Assembly: GCF_900141705.1 (NCBI RefSeq) | Contig: NZ_FQYM01000008.1 | Location: forward strand, 33,141-97,140 | From: Fibrobacter sp. UWP2 | Lineage (GTDB): Bacteria; Fibrobacterota; Fibrobacteria; Fibrobacterales; Fibrobacteraceae | DNA length: 64,000 nt | Direction of reading: 5' to 3' | Shown here: positions 24,911-33,563 of the stretch, piece after piece | How positions within the stretch are numbered: position 1 is the first letter of the stretch | Layout of the letters: the number at the start of each line of letters is the position of its first letter | The notes under the pieces: generated by a model | Told to the model about the DNA's origin: nothing | The model's database searches: none | Seen by the model: the letters and a program-made list of their open reading frames with translations, nothing else | Program-made: the position numbers and the translations under genes

Positions 24911-26284
24911 TTAGAAGGCGATTTGGGTGGTTACTGCGCCGTGTACAGGGTGAAGTGGCGTTTTTTTGCTGTTTTTGAAGGTCGTGGTGAGCGAAAAGTC
25001 CAGGAAATCGGCGTGGAGATGCACCTCGTTTTGGATCTGGAGGCGCCTGGTGGGTAACCCGTCGGGGGCGACAATTACCGTTTTTACGCGATTTTTGGGG
25101 GAATCCTGGTATTGGACGCCCAATTCGAGCCTCGGCGGCCCGAATCCCTCCCCACGGGTGTGGCGCACCCTGCCTTTGCCCCCCAGGGTCCAGGACTCGA
25201 CTGCCTGGGAGGTGACTCCCGCAATCCAGTCGGTGCGGCGGCAGTTTTCGCTGCCCTCGAGGCAGGTGGCGCCGAGGAACACGCGTGCTTCCGGCGGCCC
25301 GCTTTGGAGCGTCGCCTTGAAACGGGTTTGCACGCTGTCGCTGTGCAGCGGGTTGATGAAACGCGCATTGAGCGAACCCTTGGTGTCGAGGAAGTTCTTA
25401 GCTGTGGCGGAAACGGTTTGCGAACCCCAGAGGCGGCTCTTTAAAATACCCGGGCTTAGCCGGGCGAAACTCGGGACGGAGTCCCCGTGCGCATACAGGG
25501 TGGTCTTCCACGAGGGTATCCCTGTTTGCGAGAGTTCCGCCTTGACCAGGGGCTTTTTTTGACCCGCCTCCCACCAGCCCGAAATTTTCCCGAGGTTAAA
25601 CTTTGTCTGTAATGCCCCCGAATAGATTGGTTTCTCGCGGTGGTTCTTGCGGAACCAAAAGATCCCCTCGGCGCTGCTTTTGCTGTTGAAGGTGTAGCCA
25701 CCGCGGGCTTGCACGGTGCGGCTCGTGTCCAGGAGGCCTGCCAGGTGGAAGTTCCCGATGGGGTAGAGGAGGGCGGTTCCCCACAGGGTGTCGAGCGGAA
25801 AGTGGCTGTGGAGTTCCTTGGTGGAGATTTGACCGAGGTGGGCTTCGTTCCCGCCGTTTTTGTAGGTGAGCAGTTCCTGCGTGCCGAGCCGGAGGGTGTA
25901 GCGGTAAAACGAAAGGTCGAGTTCTTCGCGGAGGCTCTCGATGCGGCCAGTGGAATCGAGTCGAGCCTTCCAAGTGGCGCTCCCGTGCGGGATGATCCCC
26001 GGGCTTTTTTGATTTGCGGTGCGTTTTTTGCGACGGGTGTCGGCAATTCTTTTGCGTTCGGCGCACGGCTCCTGCGCGTATACCTCGGCCAGGAGGCAGG
26101 CTTCGCCCTCGTTGCCCTCGTCCAGCAGGGCAAGCATCTCTTGCGCCTGTTCCGGTGTAATGATCCCGCCGTCCCACCAGTCAAATATGTCGGCTTCGTT
26201 TACGGCGTGTCCCGTGCCTGCGGCGCTCAGGAGGGCAAACAACGATAACCGCGCCGTCCAAAATAAAAAACATTTGAGGTCCAT
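24911..26284 (-). CDS. Secreted or outer-membrane beta-rich protein, unknown
   Basis: 457 residues. A signal peptide ends near GTGHA (about residue 27). Next comes a short helical motif, VNEADIFDWWDGGIITPEQAQEMLALL, resembling the helical lead-in of some competence or comEA-like outer-membrane proteins. A basic linker (RKRIADTRRKKRTANQK) follows, then about 340 residues of strand-like alternation ending TTQIAF, consistent with a barrel. One Cys pair (TCLEGSENC) is present. No family is recognised. It is a single gene, with its terminator at 24714-24757. Confidence 0.6.
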   Translation of the reverse strand: MDLKCFLFWTARLSLFALLSAAGTGHAVNEADIFDWWDGGIITPEQAQEMLALLDEGNEGEACLLAEVYAQEPCAERKRIADTRRKKRTANQKSPGIIPHGSATWKARLDSTGRIESLREELDLSFYRYTLRLGTQELLTYKNGGNEAHLGQISTKELHSHFPLDTLWGTALLYPIGNFHLAGLLDTSRTVQARGGYTFNSKSSAEGIFWFRKNHREKPIYSGALQTKFNLGKISGWWEAGQKKPLVKAELSQTGIPSWKTTLYAHGDSVPSFARLSPGILKSRLWGSQTVSATAKNFLDTKGSLNARFINPLHSDSVQTRFKATLQSGPPEARVFLGATCLEGSENCRRTDWIAGVTSQAVESWTLGGKGRVRHTRGEGFGPPRLELGVQYQDSPKNRVKTVIVAPDGLPTRRLQIQNEVHLHADFLDFSLTTTFKNSKKTPLHPVHGAVTTQIAF

Positions 26285-26339
26285 ACCTTATAAACGGATT
26301 TTTGGTGAAAAATGTTCCGTATATTTTTAAATTTATGGT

Positions 26340-27116
26340 ATGGCAAATTCCAGCTGGTCCAAAAAGCCGTTTCGTAGAACTCCCGCCCGTGCCGCCGATG
26401 CGGTGGGCAAAGCGTTTGTGCCGCACCTCAAGGCGCCCCGCACCGAGTTCCCGCTGTTTAACGGCAAGCGCGTGACGCCCTCGCTCGCGGGTCTCGACAA
26501 GTTGCTGCACTACTACGGTGTGGAACTCCAGGAGCCGACCCTCAAGCAGTTCTGGGAATTCCACCAGCTGCTGCGCGCGAACAACGACGACCAGGACCTT
26601 ACGCGCCTGAATGCTTTCGAGACGATGGTGGAGCGCCACTATGCCGACTGTACGCTCATCAACGCCTACGTGCCGCAGTGGCCAGCCCGCATGATCGACG
26701 TGGGGAGCGGCGCCGGCTTCCCGGGAATCCCTTTGAAGCTCGTGAACCCGCAAATTCGCCTCACGCTTTGCGAACCGCGGCCGAACCGCATCAACTTCCT
26801 CAACATGGTCATCGAAAAGATGGGGCTCAAGGGGATTGACGTGTTTGGGCACAAAGTCACGAGCCGCAGCATGACGCTCCCTGTGGATGGCGTCATCAGC
26901 CGCGCTTTCGAGTGGATGGACAAGACGCTCCCGCGCCTAGCGAACAGCCTCAAGGTGGGTGGCCGTGTGTACTTTATGAAAGGTCCCGGAGTCGCCGAAG
27001 AGCTCGCCACGTTCCATCCCGAGGACTTTGGGTACAAACTAATCGCCAAGCATTTTTACACTATCCCCAACAGCACGCAGGACCGCGCTCTGATTATCTT
27101 GGAACGCGTGGAGTAG
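26340..27116 (+). CDS. rsmG: 16S rRNA m7G527 methyltransferase RsmG
   Basis: 258 residues, longer than the usual ~210 because of a basic N-terminal extension of about 45 residues (SSWSKKPFRRTPARA). The RsmG core follows: LTRLNAFETMVERHYADC, the SAM loop IDVGSGAGFPGIPLKLVNP, EPRPNRINFLNMVI, and VISRAFEWMDKTLP. RsmG (GidB) methylates N7 of G527 in 16S rRNA, and its loss gives low-level streptomycin resistance in other bacteria. A TATATTTT motif at 26320 sits about 13 bases upstream of the start. Confidence 0.85.
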   Translation: MANSSWSKKPFRRTPARAADAVGKAFVPHLKAPRTEFPLFNGKRVTPSLAGLDKLLHYYGVELQEPTLKQFWEFHQLLRANNDDQDLTRLNAFETMVERHYADCTLINAYVPQWPARMIDVGSGAGFPGIPLKLVNPQIRLTLCEPRPNRINFLNMVIEKMGLKGIDVFGHKVTSRSMTLPVDGVISRAFEWMDKTLPRLANSLKVGGRVYFMKGPGVAEELATFHPEDFGYKLIAKHFYTIPNSTQDRALIILERVE

Positions 27117-27145
27117 CGGTGAGTCTTCACATTGCGGCGTAGCCG

Positions 27146-29332
27146 CTAGAACTTGAACAGCATGCCGAAGCGCATCTGCCCGTCACGCACGCCATCGTGG
27201 TCGCCCACGTCCTTGATGGTGGCGAAGTCGAACTGCAGCACGTCGGAGAGCATAAAACCAAAGCCGAAGTCCACTTCGTTTCGCTTGCCGGTCTGGTCGT
27301 AGAGGTAACCCAAGCGGAGCGCAATCGTGTTGGAGTAGATGAATTCGGTACCGAGGTTAAACACACCTTGCATCACGGAATTCTTGACCGCTTCGAACCC
27401 GTCGCCTTCGCGTTCCGGGTTCAAGAGGGACTTCCAGCTGGCGATGTAGAACGGCTCGGGGTCGCCCTTGTCGTCGTCGTAAACCACTTCGCGGTTGTAG
27501 TCGGCGGCAATGGTCCACTTGTAGTCGGCGAGGCTCAACAGTTCGTACGCGAGTCCCAGACGCCAGGTGAGCGGGATGGGGTCCTCGATGGTTTTGTCTA
27601 CGTAGTAAACGCTCGGGCCGATGTTCGCCAGCACCAGGGCGAAGTTCAACTTGTCAACAATCAGGTTCTTTTTCAAAACGCCCACGTCAAAGGCGTAGCC
27701 GAAGGTGGTTGCTTCCTCTTCGCCCGCGCCCGCGCCGGAACTCAGGTCCGAGTAGAAGAATTTGATGGTGAGGCCCAGGCCCCAGTCGTTGGGGAAGCGC
27801 GTGCCGTAGCTGAAGCCGCCCACGATTTCGGAACTGTTGTAGGCCACCAGGTCGTCGGCGTCCACGTCGCCCGAGACCACGGTCGAACCGAAGCTCACGA
27901 AATTCACGTGGAAGCCGAGGGTTCCCCAGTCGTTGAGCGGGATGGTTAGGCCGCCATAGAGGTGGTAAAGGTCGGGGATGTTCAAGATGGGCAAGAGCTT
28001 TTCGTAGAAGGCGGTGAGCTGGTAGTCGGCGTCCTTGTACTGCTCCATGCCGTTCGCGGTACTGAACCACACGTCGTTGCCCTGCGGGAGCACCACCCAT
28101 ACCTTGTTGGAGCTGAGTCCGTTCCCCGAATGGAAGTGCGTCCATTCGTCTTCGCTTTTGACGCTGCCTTCTTCTTCGGCGGTGCCGCGTTCCAGTTCTG
28201 CCTTGCGTCCGCTTGCGGTCGCGTAGTCGGGGAGGTGGCGCCATACGCCTTTGTCGGTTGCAATCCAGATGGCGCCCTTGTGGTCGACCGAGATGGAGTT
28301 CACGGTGTTGCCCGCGAACTGCACCTGCTCCCACTTGCGGAGAGTGAAGTGGCTGAGGCCGCCCTTGTGGGCAGCCCAAACGTGACCGGAACTATCGACG
28401 GCGAGTGCCGTCGGCTGCAAGTCCATGATGCCGTCTTCTTGGTTGAACAGACTCCAGCGGTCCTTGTCGTTCACGCTCTTTTTGGGGACAAGACGGGCGA
28501 TGCCGGCGCCGTCGACGGCCACGTAAAGTTCCTTGCGGTTTTCGCTCCATACGAGTGCGTTAATCTTTTGGCTGGGGAGAACCTTGCCCTTTTGTTCGAA
28601 CTGGCCGTTGCGGTAAACGAACAGACCGTTGTCGGTGCCGATCCACAGGGAGGCGCCTTGGCTCGCGAGGGAGGTGATGCGGTGCTCGCCCAGTTCGCTT
28701 TCGTAGTTCTTCCAGGCTTTGCCGTCAAAGCGGAACAGGCCCTTGGGCGTGCCGACCCACAGCTTTTCGGTGCGGTTGTCGTAGAGCACGGCGGTAATGG
28801 TGTCCTTCACCACCAGGTTCCAGGGCATCTTGACCTCGACCACGTGGGATTCGTCGTCGGCGTTCTGGATGTCGTTGAACTTTTTGACCTGGCGGGAGTA
28901 TTCGTCGAGACCGCGTTCGGTTCCCACGTACACGCGCACGGCGTCCTTGACCTTGGCGTTGCCCTGGAGCGTCACGGAGTAGTAGTCCACCCACTGTTCG
29001 CCGTCAAACTTCAAAATGCCGTCGGCGGTGCCGGCCCACAGCTCGCTTTTTGAAAAGAACCCGTTCTTGGAACGGCTGGTCATGCTGGTGAAGTACGGGA
29101 CGGTCTTGCCGTCCTTGGCATAAGAAATGCGCCACTCGTCGGCGAGAGGACCAAAGGCGAGACCCGCCGGGTTGTAATACATGGCGGTAGCGTCGTCCGC
29201 CAGTGCTGCACCGGCTTCGCCCATGCCCAGCTGGCGTGCGCCTACAGGCATTTCGAGGGTGATGATGGCCGAACCGGCAGCAAAAGAAATGGCGGGCGCT
29301 AATAGAAGTGCAGATAATAGGGATTTACGCAA
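27146..29332 (-). CDS. PorV/PorQ-like barrel with embedded two-component-regulator-type propeller
   Basis: 728 residues starting at a TTG (29330-29332) with a strong GGAGG 4 bases upstream; the longer frame to 29596 is rejected. A signal peptide (LRKSLLSALLLAPAISFA) precedes GARQLGMGEAGAALADDATAMYYNPAGLAFG (quoted in two parts: GARQLGMGEAGAALADD, then ATAMYYNPAGLAFG), the N-terminal signature of the PorV/FadL-like family. Residues ~75-420 hold repeats such as LWAGTADGILKFDGEQW, LWVGTPKGLFRFDGKAW, LWIGTDNGLFVYRNG and IWIATDKGVWRH, which are propeller blades. Residues ~430-728 resume the barrel and end GMLFKF. The propeller appears inserted in the barrel. The start overlaps the previous gene by 8 bases. 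Confidence 0.8.
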   Translation of the reverse strand: MRKSLLSALLLAPAISFAAGSAIITLEMPVGARQLGMGEAGAALADDATAMYYNPAGLAFGPLADEWRISYAKDGKTVPYFTSMTSRSKNGFFSKSELWAGTADGILKFDGEQWVDYYSVTLQGNAKVKDAVRVYVGTERGLDEYSRQVKKFNDIQNADDESHVVEVKMPWNLVVKDTITAVLYDNRTEKLWVGTPKGLFRFDGKAWKNYESELGEHRITSLASQGASLWIGTDNGLFVYRNGQFEQKGKVLPSQKINALVWSENRKELYVAVDGAGIARLVPKKSVNDKDRWSLFNQEDGIMDLQPTALAVDSSGHVWAAHKGGLSHFTLRKWEQVQFAGNTVNSISVDHKGAIWIATDKGVWRHLPDYATASGRKAELERGTAEEEGSVKSEDEWTHFHSGNGLSSNKVWVVLPQGNDVWFSTANGMEQYKDADYQLTAFYEKLLPILNIPDLYHLYGGLTIPLNDWGTLGFHVNFVSFGSTVVSGDVDADDLVAYNSSEIVGGFSYGTRFPNDWGLGLTIKFFYSDLSSGAGAGEEEATTFGYAFDVGVLKKNLIVDKLNFALVLANIGPSVYYVDKTIEDPIPLTWRLGLAYELLSLADYKWTIAADYNREVVYDDDKGDPEPFYIASWKSLLNPEREGDGFEAVKNSVMQGVFNLGTEFIYSNTIALRLGYLYDQTGKRNEVDFGFGFMLSDVLQFDFATIKDVGDHDGVRDGQMRFGMLFKF

Positions 29333-29891
29333 GTTGCCTCCAATCGGGGACGTCGTAAGTGCTTCCGTGTGTCGGAACAACCGCCTTCCAGCCGGACTTG
29401 CTGGGGTTTTCCCAGGGTTGCTTGGGCAGGAGCCTGCAGTCGCAGCCCAAAACGTAGGGCGGCAGAATTTCGGCGTGGTTGCGGATCTGTTCACGGGTAA
29501 TGAAGTTTTCGTCGTTGACGAATTTGCAATAGTTCTTGCCCTTGGGGCCAATCTCAATGCGGTAGGTGACGGTGCCGTTCTTGTCGCCTTCGTCAATGGT
29601 CTTGATGGTTTCTTCGATGGTCGCGTTCCAGCGGGCGATGTATTCTTCGCGCTGTTCGGGGGTGAGCTGTTCCTGGGTCTCCAGCCAGGAGCGCAGCGAG
29701 GCTTCGCTCGGCTTTACGGCGGTGATCGATTCCCGTGCGGGCCGGACTACAACCGCGTACTGTCCCGAGACGTCAATGACGGGCTTTACCTCTTCCTTTT
29801 CGTCGGCGCTGTGGATGACCACGTAGGCCCCGATGCCCGCAAGAATAAGCGATAGCAAGACGATGGCAATGATGATAATGATCGACAGCAT
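29325..29891 (-). CDS. Single-pass membrane protein, unknown
   Basis: 188 residues. The N-terminus is one long hydrophobic helix (IIIIIAIVLLSLILAGIGAYVVI, quoted here as residues 4-26), then an acidic linker and a soluble domain of about 150 residues with three Cys (YCKF, GCDC). The DCRLLPKQPWENP segment suggests a compact fold, but I know no family. It overlaps the start of the propeller-barrel gene by 8 bases on the same strand, implying translational coupling and perhaps a shared role at the envelope. It is divergent from the FKBP gene. Confidence 0.65.
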   Translation of the reverse strand: MLSIIIIIAIVLLSLILAGIGAYVVIHSADEKEEVKPVIDVSGQYAVVVRPARESITAVKPSEASLRSWLETQEQLTPEQREEYIARWNATIEETIKTIDEGDKNGTVTYRIEIGPKGKNYCKFVNDENFITREQIRNHAEILPPYVLGCDCRLLPKQPWENPSKSGWKAVVPTHGSTYDVPDWRQLA

Positions 29892-29966
29892 AATCTTTCC
29901 GTTTTTCTAATTAAAAACTTTACTCAATAAAACTAGCATTTTCTATCTTGTGGGATAGGAGTTTAT

Positions 29967-31226
29967 ATGCCGAAATTAAAGTTTTTTTTAGTCTTGTTGT
30001 TAGCTTGCAATATTTGGGCCGTGCCATATAGCATGGAAGTGGTCAAGGAAGGCTCCGGCGACACTATTCGTGCGGGCCAGTTGATCAAGGTTCACTATAA
30101 GGGATTTTTGCTCGCCGACTTGCTCGATACGGCCAAAGCTGCCGTGAAGGATTCTGCCGCCAAGGATTCCGCGAAGGTCGCTCCCGCTGCGACTGCCGAT
30201 TCCGCCGCTGTGGATTCTGCCGCGGCCACGGGTCCGCAACCTTTTGCCAACTCCTACGATAGCGGCGAGCCTTTGGAATTCACCATTGGCATGGGCCAGG
30301 TGATCCCCGGTTGGGAAAAGGGCCTTATGGGCATGAAGGTGGGCGAGGTCCGCAAGCTTACCGTGCCTTACCAAATGGCCTATGGCGAGAATTCCCTCGA
30401 AGGCATTCCGGCATACTCCGACCTGTATTTTGAAGTGGAGCTGGTCCACGCCGACAAACCCATTGAACCCGATAAATTCCCGCAGAGTGTAGACAAACTA
30501 AATTGGAAGGACGTGGCGAAAGGTCTCAAGATTTACGACGAAAAGGTCGGTGGCGGCAAGCCCGCCGTGGCAGGCTCCGTGCTCAAGACGCATTACACTG
30601 GCTGGCTCCTCTCGGGCCGCAAGTTTGGCAGTTCCAAAGACATGGGCAAGCCGCTCTCGGTCGTGATGGGCGCAGGCAAAATGATCAAGGGCTGGGAAGT
30701 CGGCCTCGAGGGCATGAAGGAAGGCGGTGTACGCTGGTTCCGCATCGCCCCGTCCATGGGCTACGGCGCTACCGCCTACACCATGATTCCCGCCAACTCC
30801 ACCCTCATTTTCCGCGTAGAGCTGGTCTCCTCCGAGGTGGACGAAGAAATCGCCGCCAAGATGGACTTTTTCCCCGACACATCGAGCCTCACGTTTGAGC
30901 ACGGCTCCGAAGGGCTCCGCTACGCTATCGTCAAGCCGGGCGAGGGCGAACCCGCCAAGACGGGTTCCACCGTACGTGTGCATTACACGGGCTGGCTCAC
31001 CAACGGCTACAAGTTCGACAGCTCCCGTGACCGCGGGCAAGAATTTGCCTTCCCGCTGGGCGGCGGCCGCGTGATTCGCGGTTGGGAATTGGGCGTTGCC
31101 GGCATGCTCCCGGGCGAAAAGCGCATTTTGATTGTGCCTCCTGGACTCGGCTATGGCAGCCGCGCTGCGGGTCCCATCCCCGGAGGTTCTACGCTGATAT
31201 TTGCAGTGGAGTACCTCGGCGAATAA
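29967..31226 (+). CDS. Secreted triple-domain FKBP-type peptidyl-prolyl isomerase
   Basis: 419 residues with a signal peptide (KLKFFLVLLLACNIWA). Three FKBP domains lie at about 20-155, 175-290 and 305-419. Each has the IxVHYxG and the GWEKGL/GWEVGL/GWELGV active-site strand, and ends with the Y...YGxxA...IP flap. The first domain carries a low-complexity insert of Ala, Asp, Ser and Lys (about residues 55-88) in the loop after its second strand. FKBPs catalyse prolyl cis-trans isomerisation; the signal puts this one in the periplasm or outside as a folding aid. TAATG overlap with the next gene suggests coupling. A TATCTTGT motif lies at 29944. Confidence 0.9.
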   Translation: MPKLKFFLVLLLACNIWAVPYSMEVVKEGSGDTIRAGQLIKVHYKGFLLADLLDTAKAAVKDSAAKDSAKVAPAATADSAAVDSAAATGPQPFANSYDSGEPLEFTIGMGQVIPGWEKGLMGMKVGEVRKLTVPYQMAYGENSLEGIPAYSDLYFEVELVHADKPIEPDKFPQSVDKLNWKDVAKGLKIYDEKVGGGKPAVAGSVLKTHYTGWLLSGRKFGSSKDMGKPLSVVMGAGKMIKGWEVGLEGMKEGGVRWFRIAPSMGYGATAYTMIPANSTLIFRVELVSSEVDEEIAAKMDFFPDTSSLTFEHGSEGLRYAIVKPGEGEPAKTGSTVRVHYTGWLTNGYKFDSSRDRGQEFAFPLGGGRVIRGWELGVAGMLPGEKRILIVPPGLGYGSRAAGPIPGGSTLIFAVEYLGE

Positions 31227-32758
31227 TGCTCAAGACGCTCACCGAAAAATTCAAGGAGGCTTTTGCCTCGGTGTTGCCGGTGGCCGTCATTGTGCTGTTG
31301 CTTTCGTTTACGCCCCTTGTGGATTTCTCGGCAAAACAGATGGTTGTTTTTGCCGTCTGCTCTGTTTTTTTGGTGGTGGGTATAGGCCTTTTTAACCTGG
31401 GCGCGGACCTCGCCATGACCCCCATGGGCGAGCATGTGGGCTCGGGCCTCACCAAGTCCCGCAAGCTGTTGCTGCTGGTTTCGGTGTGCTTTATGATGGG
31501 CGTGTTCATCACCATTGCGGAACCCGACCTCTCGGTACTGGCGGAGCAGGTAAAGACCGCCATCGAGCCAGTACTGCTTATTGTAACCATAGGCATCGGG
31601 GTAGGGCTCTTCCTGGTGACGGCGATTGTGAAGATCGTTTGGAAAAAGGACCTGTCGTCCATCATCATTTTCTTTTACATGTCCCTCTTCATGCTGGGCA
31701 TGCTCATGATCTCGATGGATAAGGAGACCTTTGTTGCACTGGCGTTTGATTCGGGCGGTGTGACGACGGGTCCCATTACGGTGCCGTTCATCATGGCACT
31801 GGGCGTGGGTGTGGCAGGCGCCATTGGCGGCAAGAACGCGAACGAGAACAGCTTCGGCCTCATTGCGCTTTGCTCGGTAGGGCCGATTCTTGCCCTCATG
31901 GGTCTCGTGGTTTTTTCGAAGGGCGACCTCGTGTATTCCCTCGATGCGGCGAGCTATTCTATTGACGCTTCGCTGGGCAGTCACTTTTTGCCGGCGGTCG
32001 GCGCCGTTGTCAAAGAGGTGCTGGTGGCGTTGAGCCTCATCGTGGGGTTCTTTTTGGTTTTGCAGTTCGTGGCGCTCAGGCTCTCCAAGACCAAGCTGAT
32101 GCAAATCGGTTTTGGCATTTGCTACACATTTGCGGGACTCGTGATTTTTTTGACGGCGGTGGCGGTGGGCTTTATGCCTATCGGTTTTGAGCTGGGTAGG
32201 GAACTCGCCAAAATGCCCCGCGTGCTCGTGGTGGCAGGCTTTGTCATTGGTATGGTGGTGGTGCTCGCCGAGCCCGCGGTGCACGTGCTCAATAAGCAGG
32301 TCGAAGAGATTACGGGAGGCCTTGTGACCAAGCGCTCCATGCTCATCGCCTTGAGCTTGGGTGTTGGCGTTTCCATAGGTCTCTCCATGATCCGCATCAT
32401 CGTCGGGTTCCCCATCATCTATTACCTGATTCCGGGCTACTTTATTTCTTTGGGACTCTCTTTCTTTGTGCCCAAGCTCTACACGGCCATCGCCTTTGAC
32501 TCTGGCGGCGTGGCGAGCGGTCCGTTGACCTCAAGCTTTATTTTGCCGCTCTCCATTGGCGCGTGCTCCGTGATTCACGATGGTGGCGATTCCGTTTTGA
32601 GCTATGCCTTTGGCATTGTGGCGATGGTCGCCATGACGCCCCTCATTACCATCCAGGTCATGGGCTTTAGGGCGATATTCACGGCGAAACTCAAGAACCG
32701 CATGATGATGCGCCGTATCCAGGATGCGGACGACGAACAGATTATCGATTTCACGTAG
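31226..32758 (+). CDS. DUF1538 membrane transporter-like protein
   Basis: 510 residues with about 12-14 hydrophobic helices. It is internally duplicated: FDSGGVTTGPITVPFI near residue 175 and FDSGGVASGPLTSSFI near 425 occupy matching places in the two halves. This repeat and the SMIRIIVGFPIIYYLIPGY segment are typical of DUF1538 proteins. The start ATG overlaps the FKBP stop by one base. Two PII-type genes follow within 8 bases and then by a 4-base overlap, which suggests a transporter controlled by PII signalling. The substrate is unknown. Confidence 0.82.
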   Translation: MLKTLTEKFKEAFASVLPVAVIVLLLSFTPLVDFSAKQMVVFAVCSVFLVVGIGLFNLGADLAMTPMGEHVGSGLTKSRKLLLLVSVCFMMGVFITIAEPDLSVLAEQVKTAIEPVLLIVTIGIGVGLFLVTAIVKIVWKKDLSSIIIFFYMSLFMLGMLMISMDKETFVALAFDSGGVTTGPITVPFIMALGVGVAGAIGGKNANENSFGLIALCSVGPILALMGLVVFSKGDLVYSLDAASYSIDASLGSHFLPAVGAVVKEVLVALSLIVGFFLVLQFVALRLSKTKLMQIGFGICYTFAGLVIFLTAVAVGFMPIGFELGRELAKMPRVLVVAGFVIGMVVVLAEPAVHVLNKQVEEITGGLVTKRSMLIALSLGVGVSIGLSMIRIIVGFPIIYYLIPGYFISLGLSFFVPKLYTAIAFDSGGVASGPLTSSFILPLSIGACSVIHDGGDSVLSYAFGIVAMVAMTPLITIQVMGFRAIFTAKLKNRMMMRRIQDADDEQIIDFT

Positions 32759-32766
32759 GCGGCACC

Positions 32767-33186
32767 ATGGCAGATGTAAAGACGAACATTGCGAAGAAGC
32801 GTACACCGGGAGGTCGGCGTGCCCGCGTGTCCATGAACCGGCTCAAGATTCTAGTGACCATCGTGAACCGCGCCAAGGCCGACTTTTACATGGACCACAT
32901 CCAGTCTTTCGGCGTGAACATGCAGATGGTCATTTACGGCAGGGGGACCGCCCCGCAAGAGATCATCGCCGCCATGGGCCTCACCGATTCGGACCGCGCC
33001 ATCATCATGAGTGTCATTGGCGAGAACCAGCTGAAGGCCGCCCTCGAGAGCATTGAAGAAAAATTCCACACCATCCCGAATGGCAAGGGAATCGCCTATA
33101 CCATCCCTATGACAAGCATCATCGGGAAGTCCATTTTCAACTTCCTAAGCGATAACCGCGATGTGGTAAGGAGGAACGAAAAATGA
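32767..33186 (+). CDS. PII-family signal protein (first of pair)
   Basis: 139 residues: a basic N-terminal extension of about 25 (KKRTPGGRRARVSMN), then a ferredoxin-like PII core (RLKILVTIVNRAKADFYMDHI, then VIYGRGTAPQEIIAAMG). The T-loop region lacks the Tyr51 uridylylation site of classical GlnB, so control by small-molecule binding is more likely. It lies 8 bases after the DUF1538 gene and overlaps the second PII gene by 4 bases. Two different PII copies may form heterotrimers. Confidence 0.82.
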   Translation: MADVKTNIAKKRTPGGRRARVSMNRLKILVTIVNRAKADFYMDHIQSFGVNMQMVIYGRGTAPQEIIAAMGLTDSDRAIIMSVIGENQLKAALESIEEKFHTIPNGKGIAYTIPMTSIIGKSIFNFLSDNRDVVRRNEK

Positions 33187-33557
33187 GTGCAAACAGCCAC
33201 GAATTGATTTTGTGCATTGTGAACACCGGGTTCTCGGAAACGGTCATGGAGGCCGCCAAGGATGCGGGGGCACGCGGCGGCACTATTATTGGTGGGCGCG
33301 GCACTGCCAACAAGGAGGCGGAATCGTTCTTCCACATCGCCATCCAGCCCGAAAAGGAAGTCGTGATGATTTTGGTCGATTCCAAAATCAAGGATGCGGT
33401 GTTGCACGCCCTTTACCAAAAGGCGGGCCTCGATACCATGGGGCGGGGTATCGCCTTCTCGCTCCCCGTCGATGACGTCGTCGGCCTCACGCCGTGGCAA
33501 AAGGCTGTCGACAAAGACGGAAAGACTATCAAGATTCCTGCCGTGGCGAAGGAGTAA
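33183..33557 (+). CDS. PII-family signal protein (second of pair)
   Basis: 124 residues with a PII core: HELILCIVNTGFSETVMEAA, then GARGGTIIGGRGTANKEAES, and the final MGRGIAFSLPVDDVVGL. GTIIGGRGT matches the PII segment before the T-loop. The T-loop itself is short and has no Tyr51. The start overlaps the stop of the first PII gene (ATGA), and GGAGG lies about 10 bases upstream. With DUF1538 it forms a three-gene cassette. It probably reports a metabolite such as ATP/ADP or 2-oxoglutarate to the transporter. Confidence 0.82.
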   Translation: MSANSHELILCIVNTGFSETVMEAAKDAGARGGTIIGGRGTANKEAESFFHIAIQPEKEVVMILVDSKIKDAVLHALYQKAGLDTMGRGIAFSLPVDDVVGLTPWQKAVDKDGKTIKIPAVAKE

Positions 33558-33563
33558 CAATCC

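Noticed and set aside
29333..29596. Upstream extension of the propeller-barrel gene
   Set aside because: It would overlap the 29325-29891 gene by 270 bases and place the signal peptide internally; the TTG at 29332 with GGAGG explains the start.
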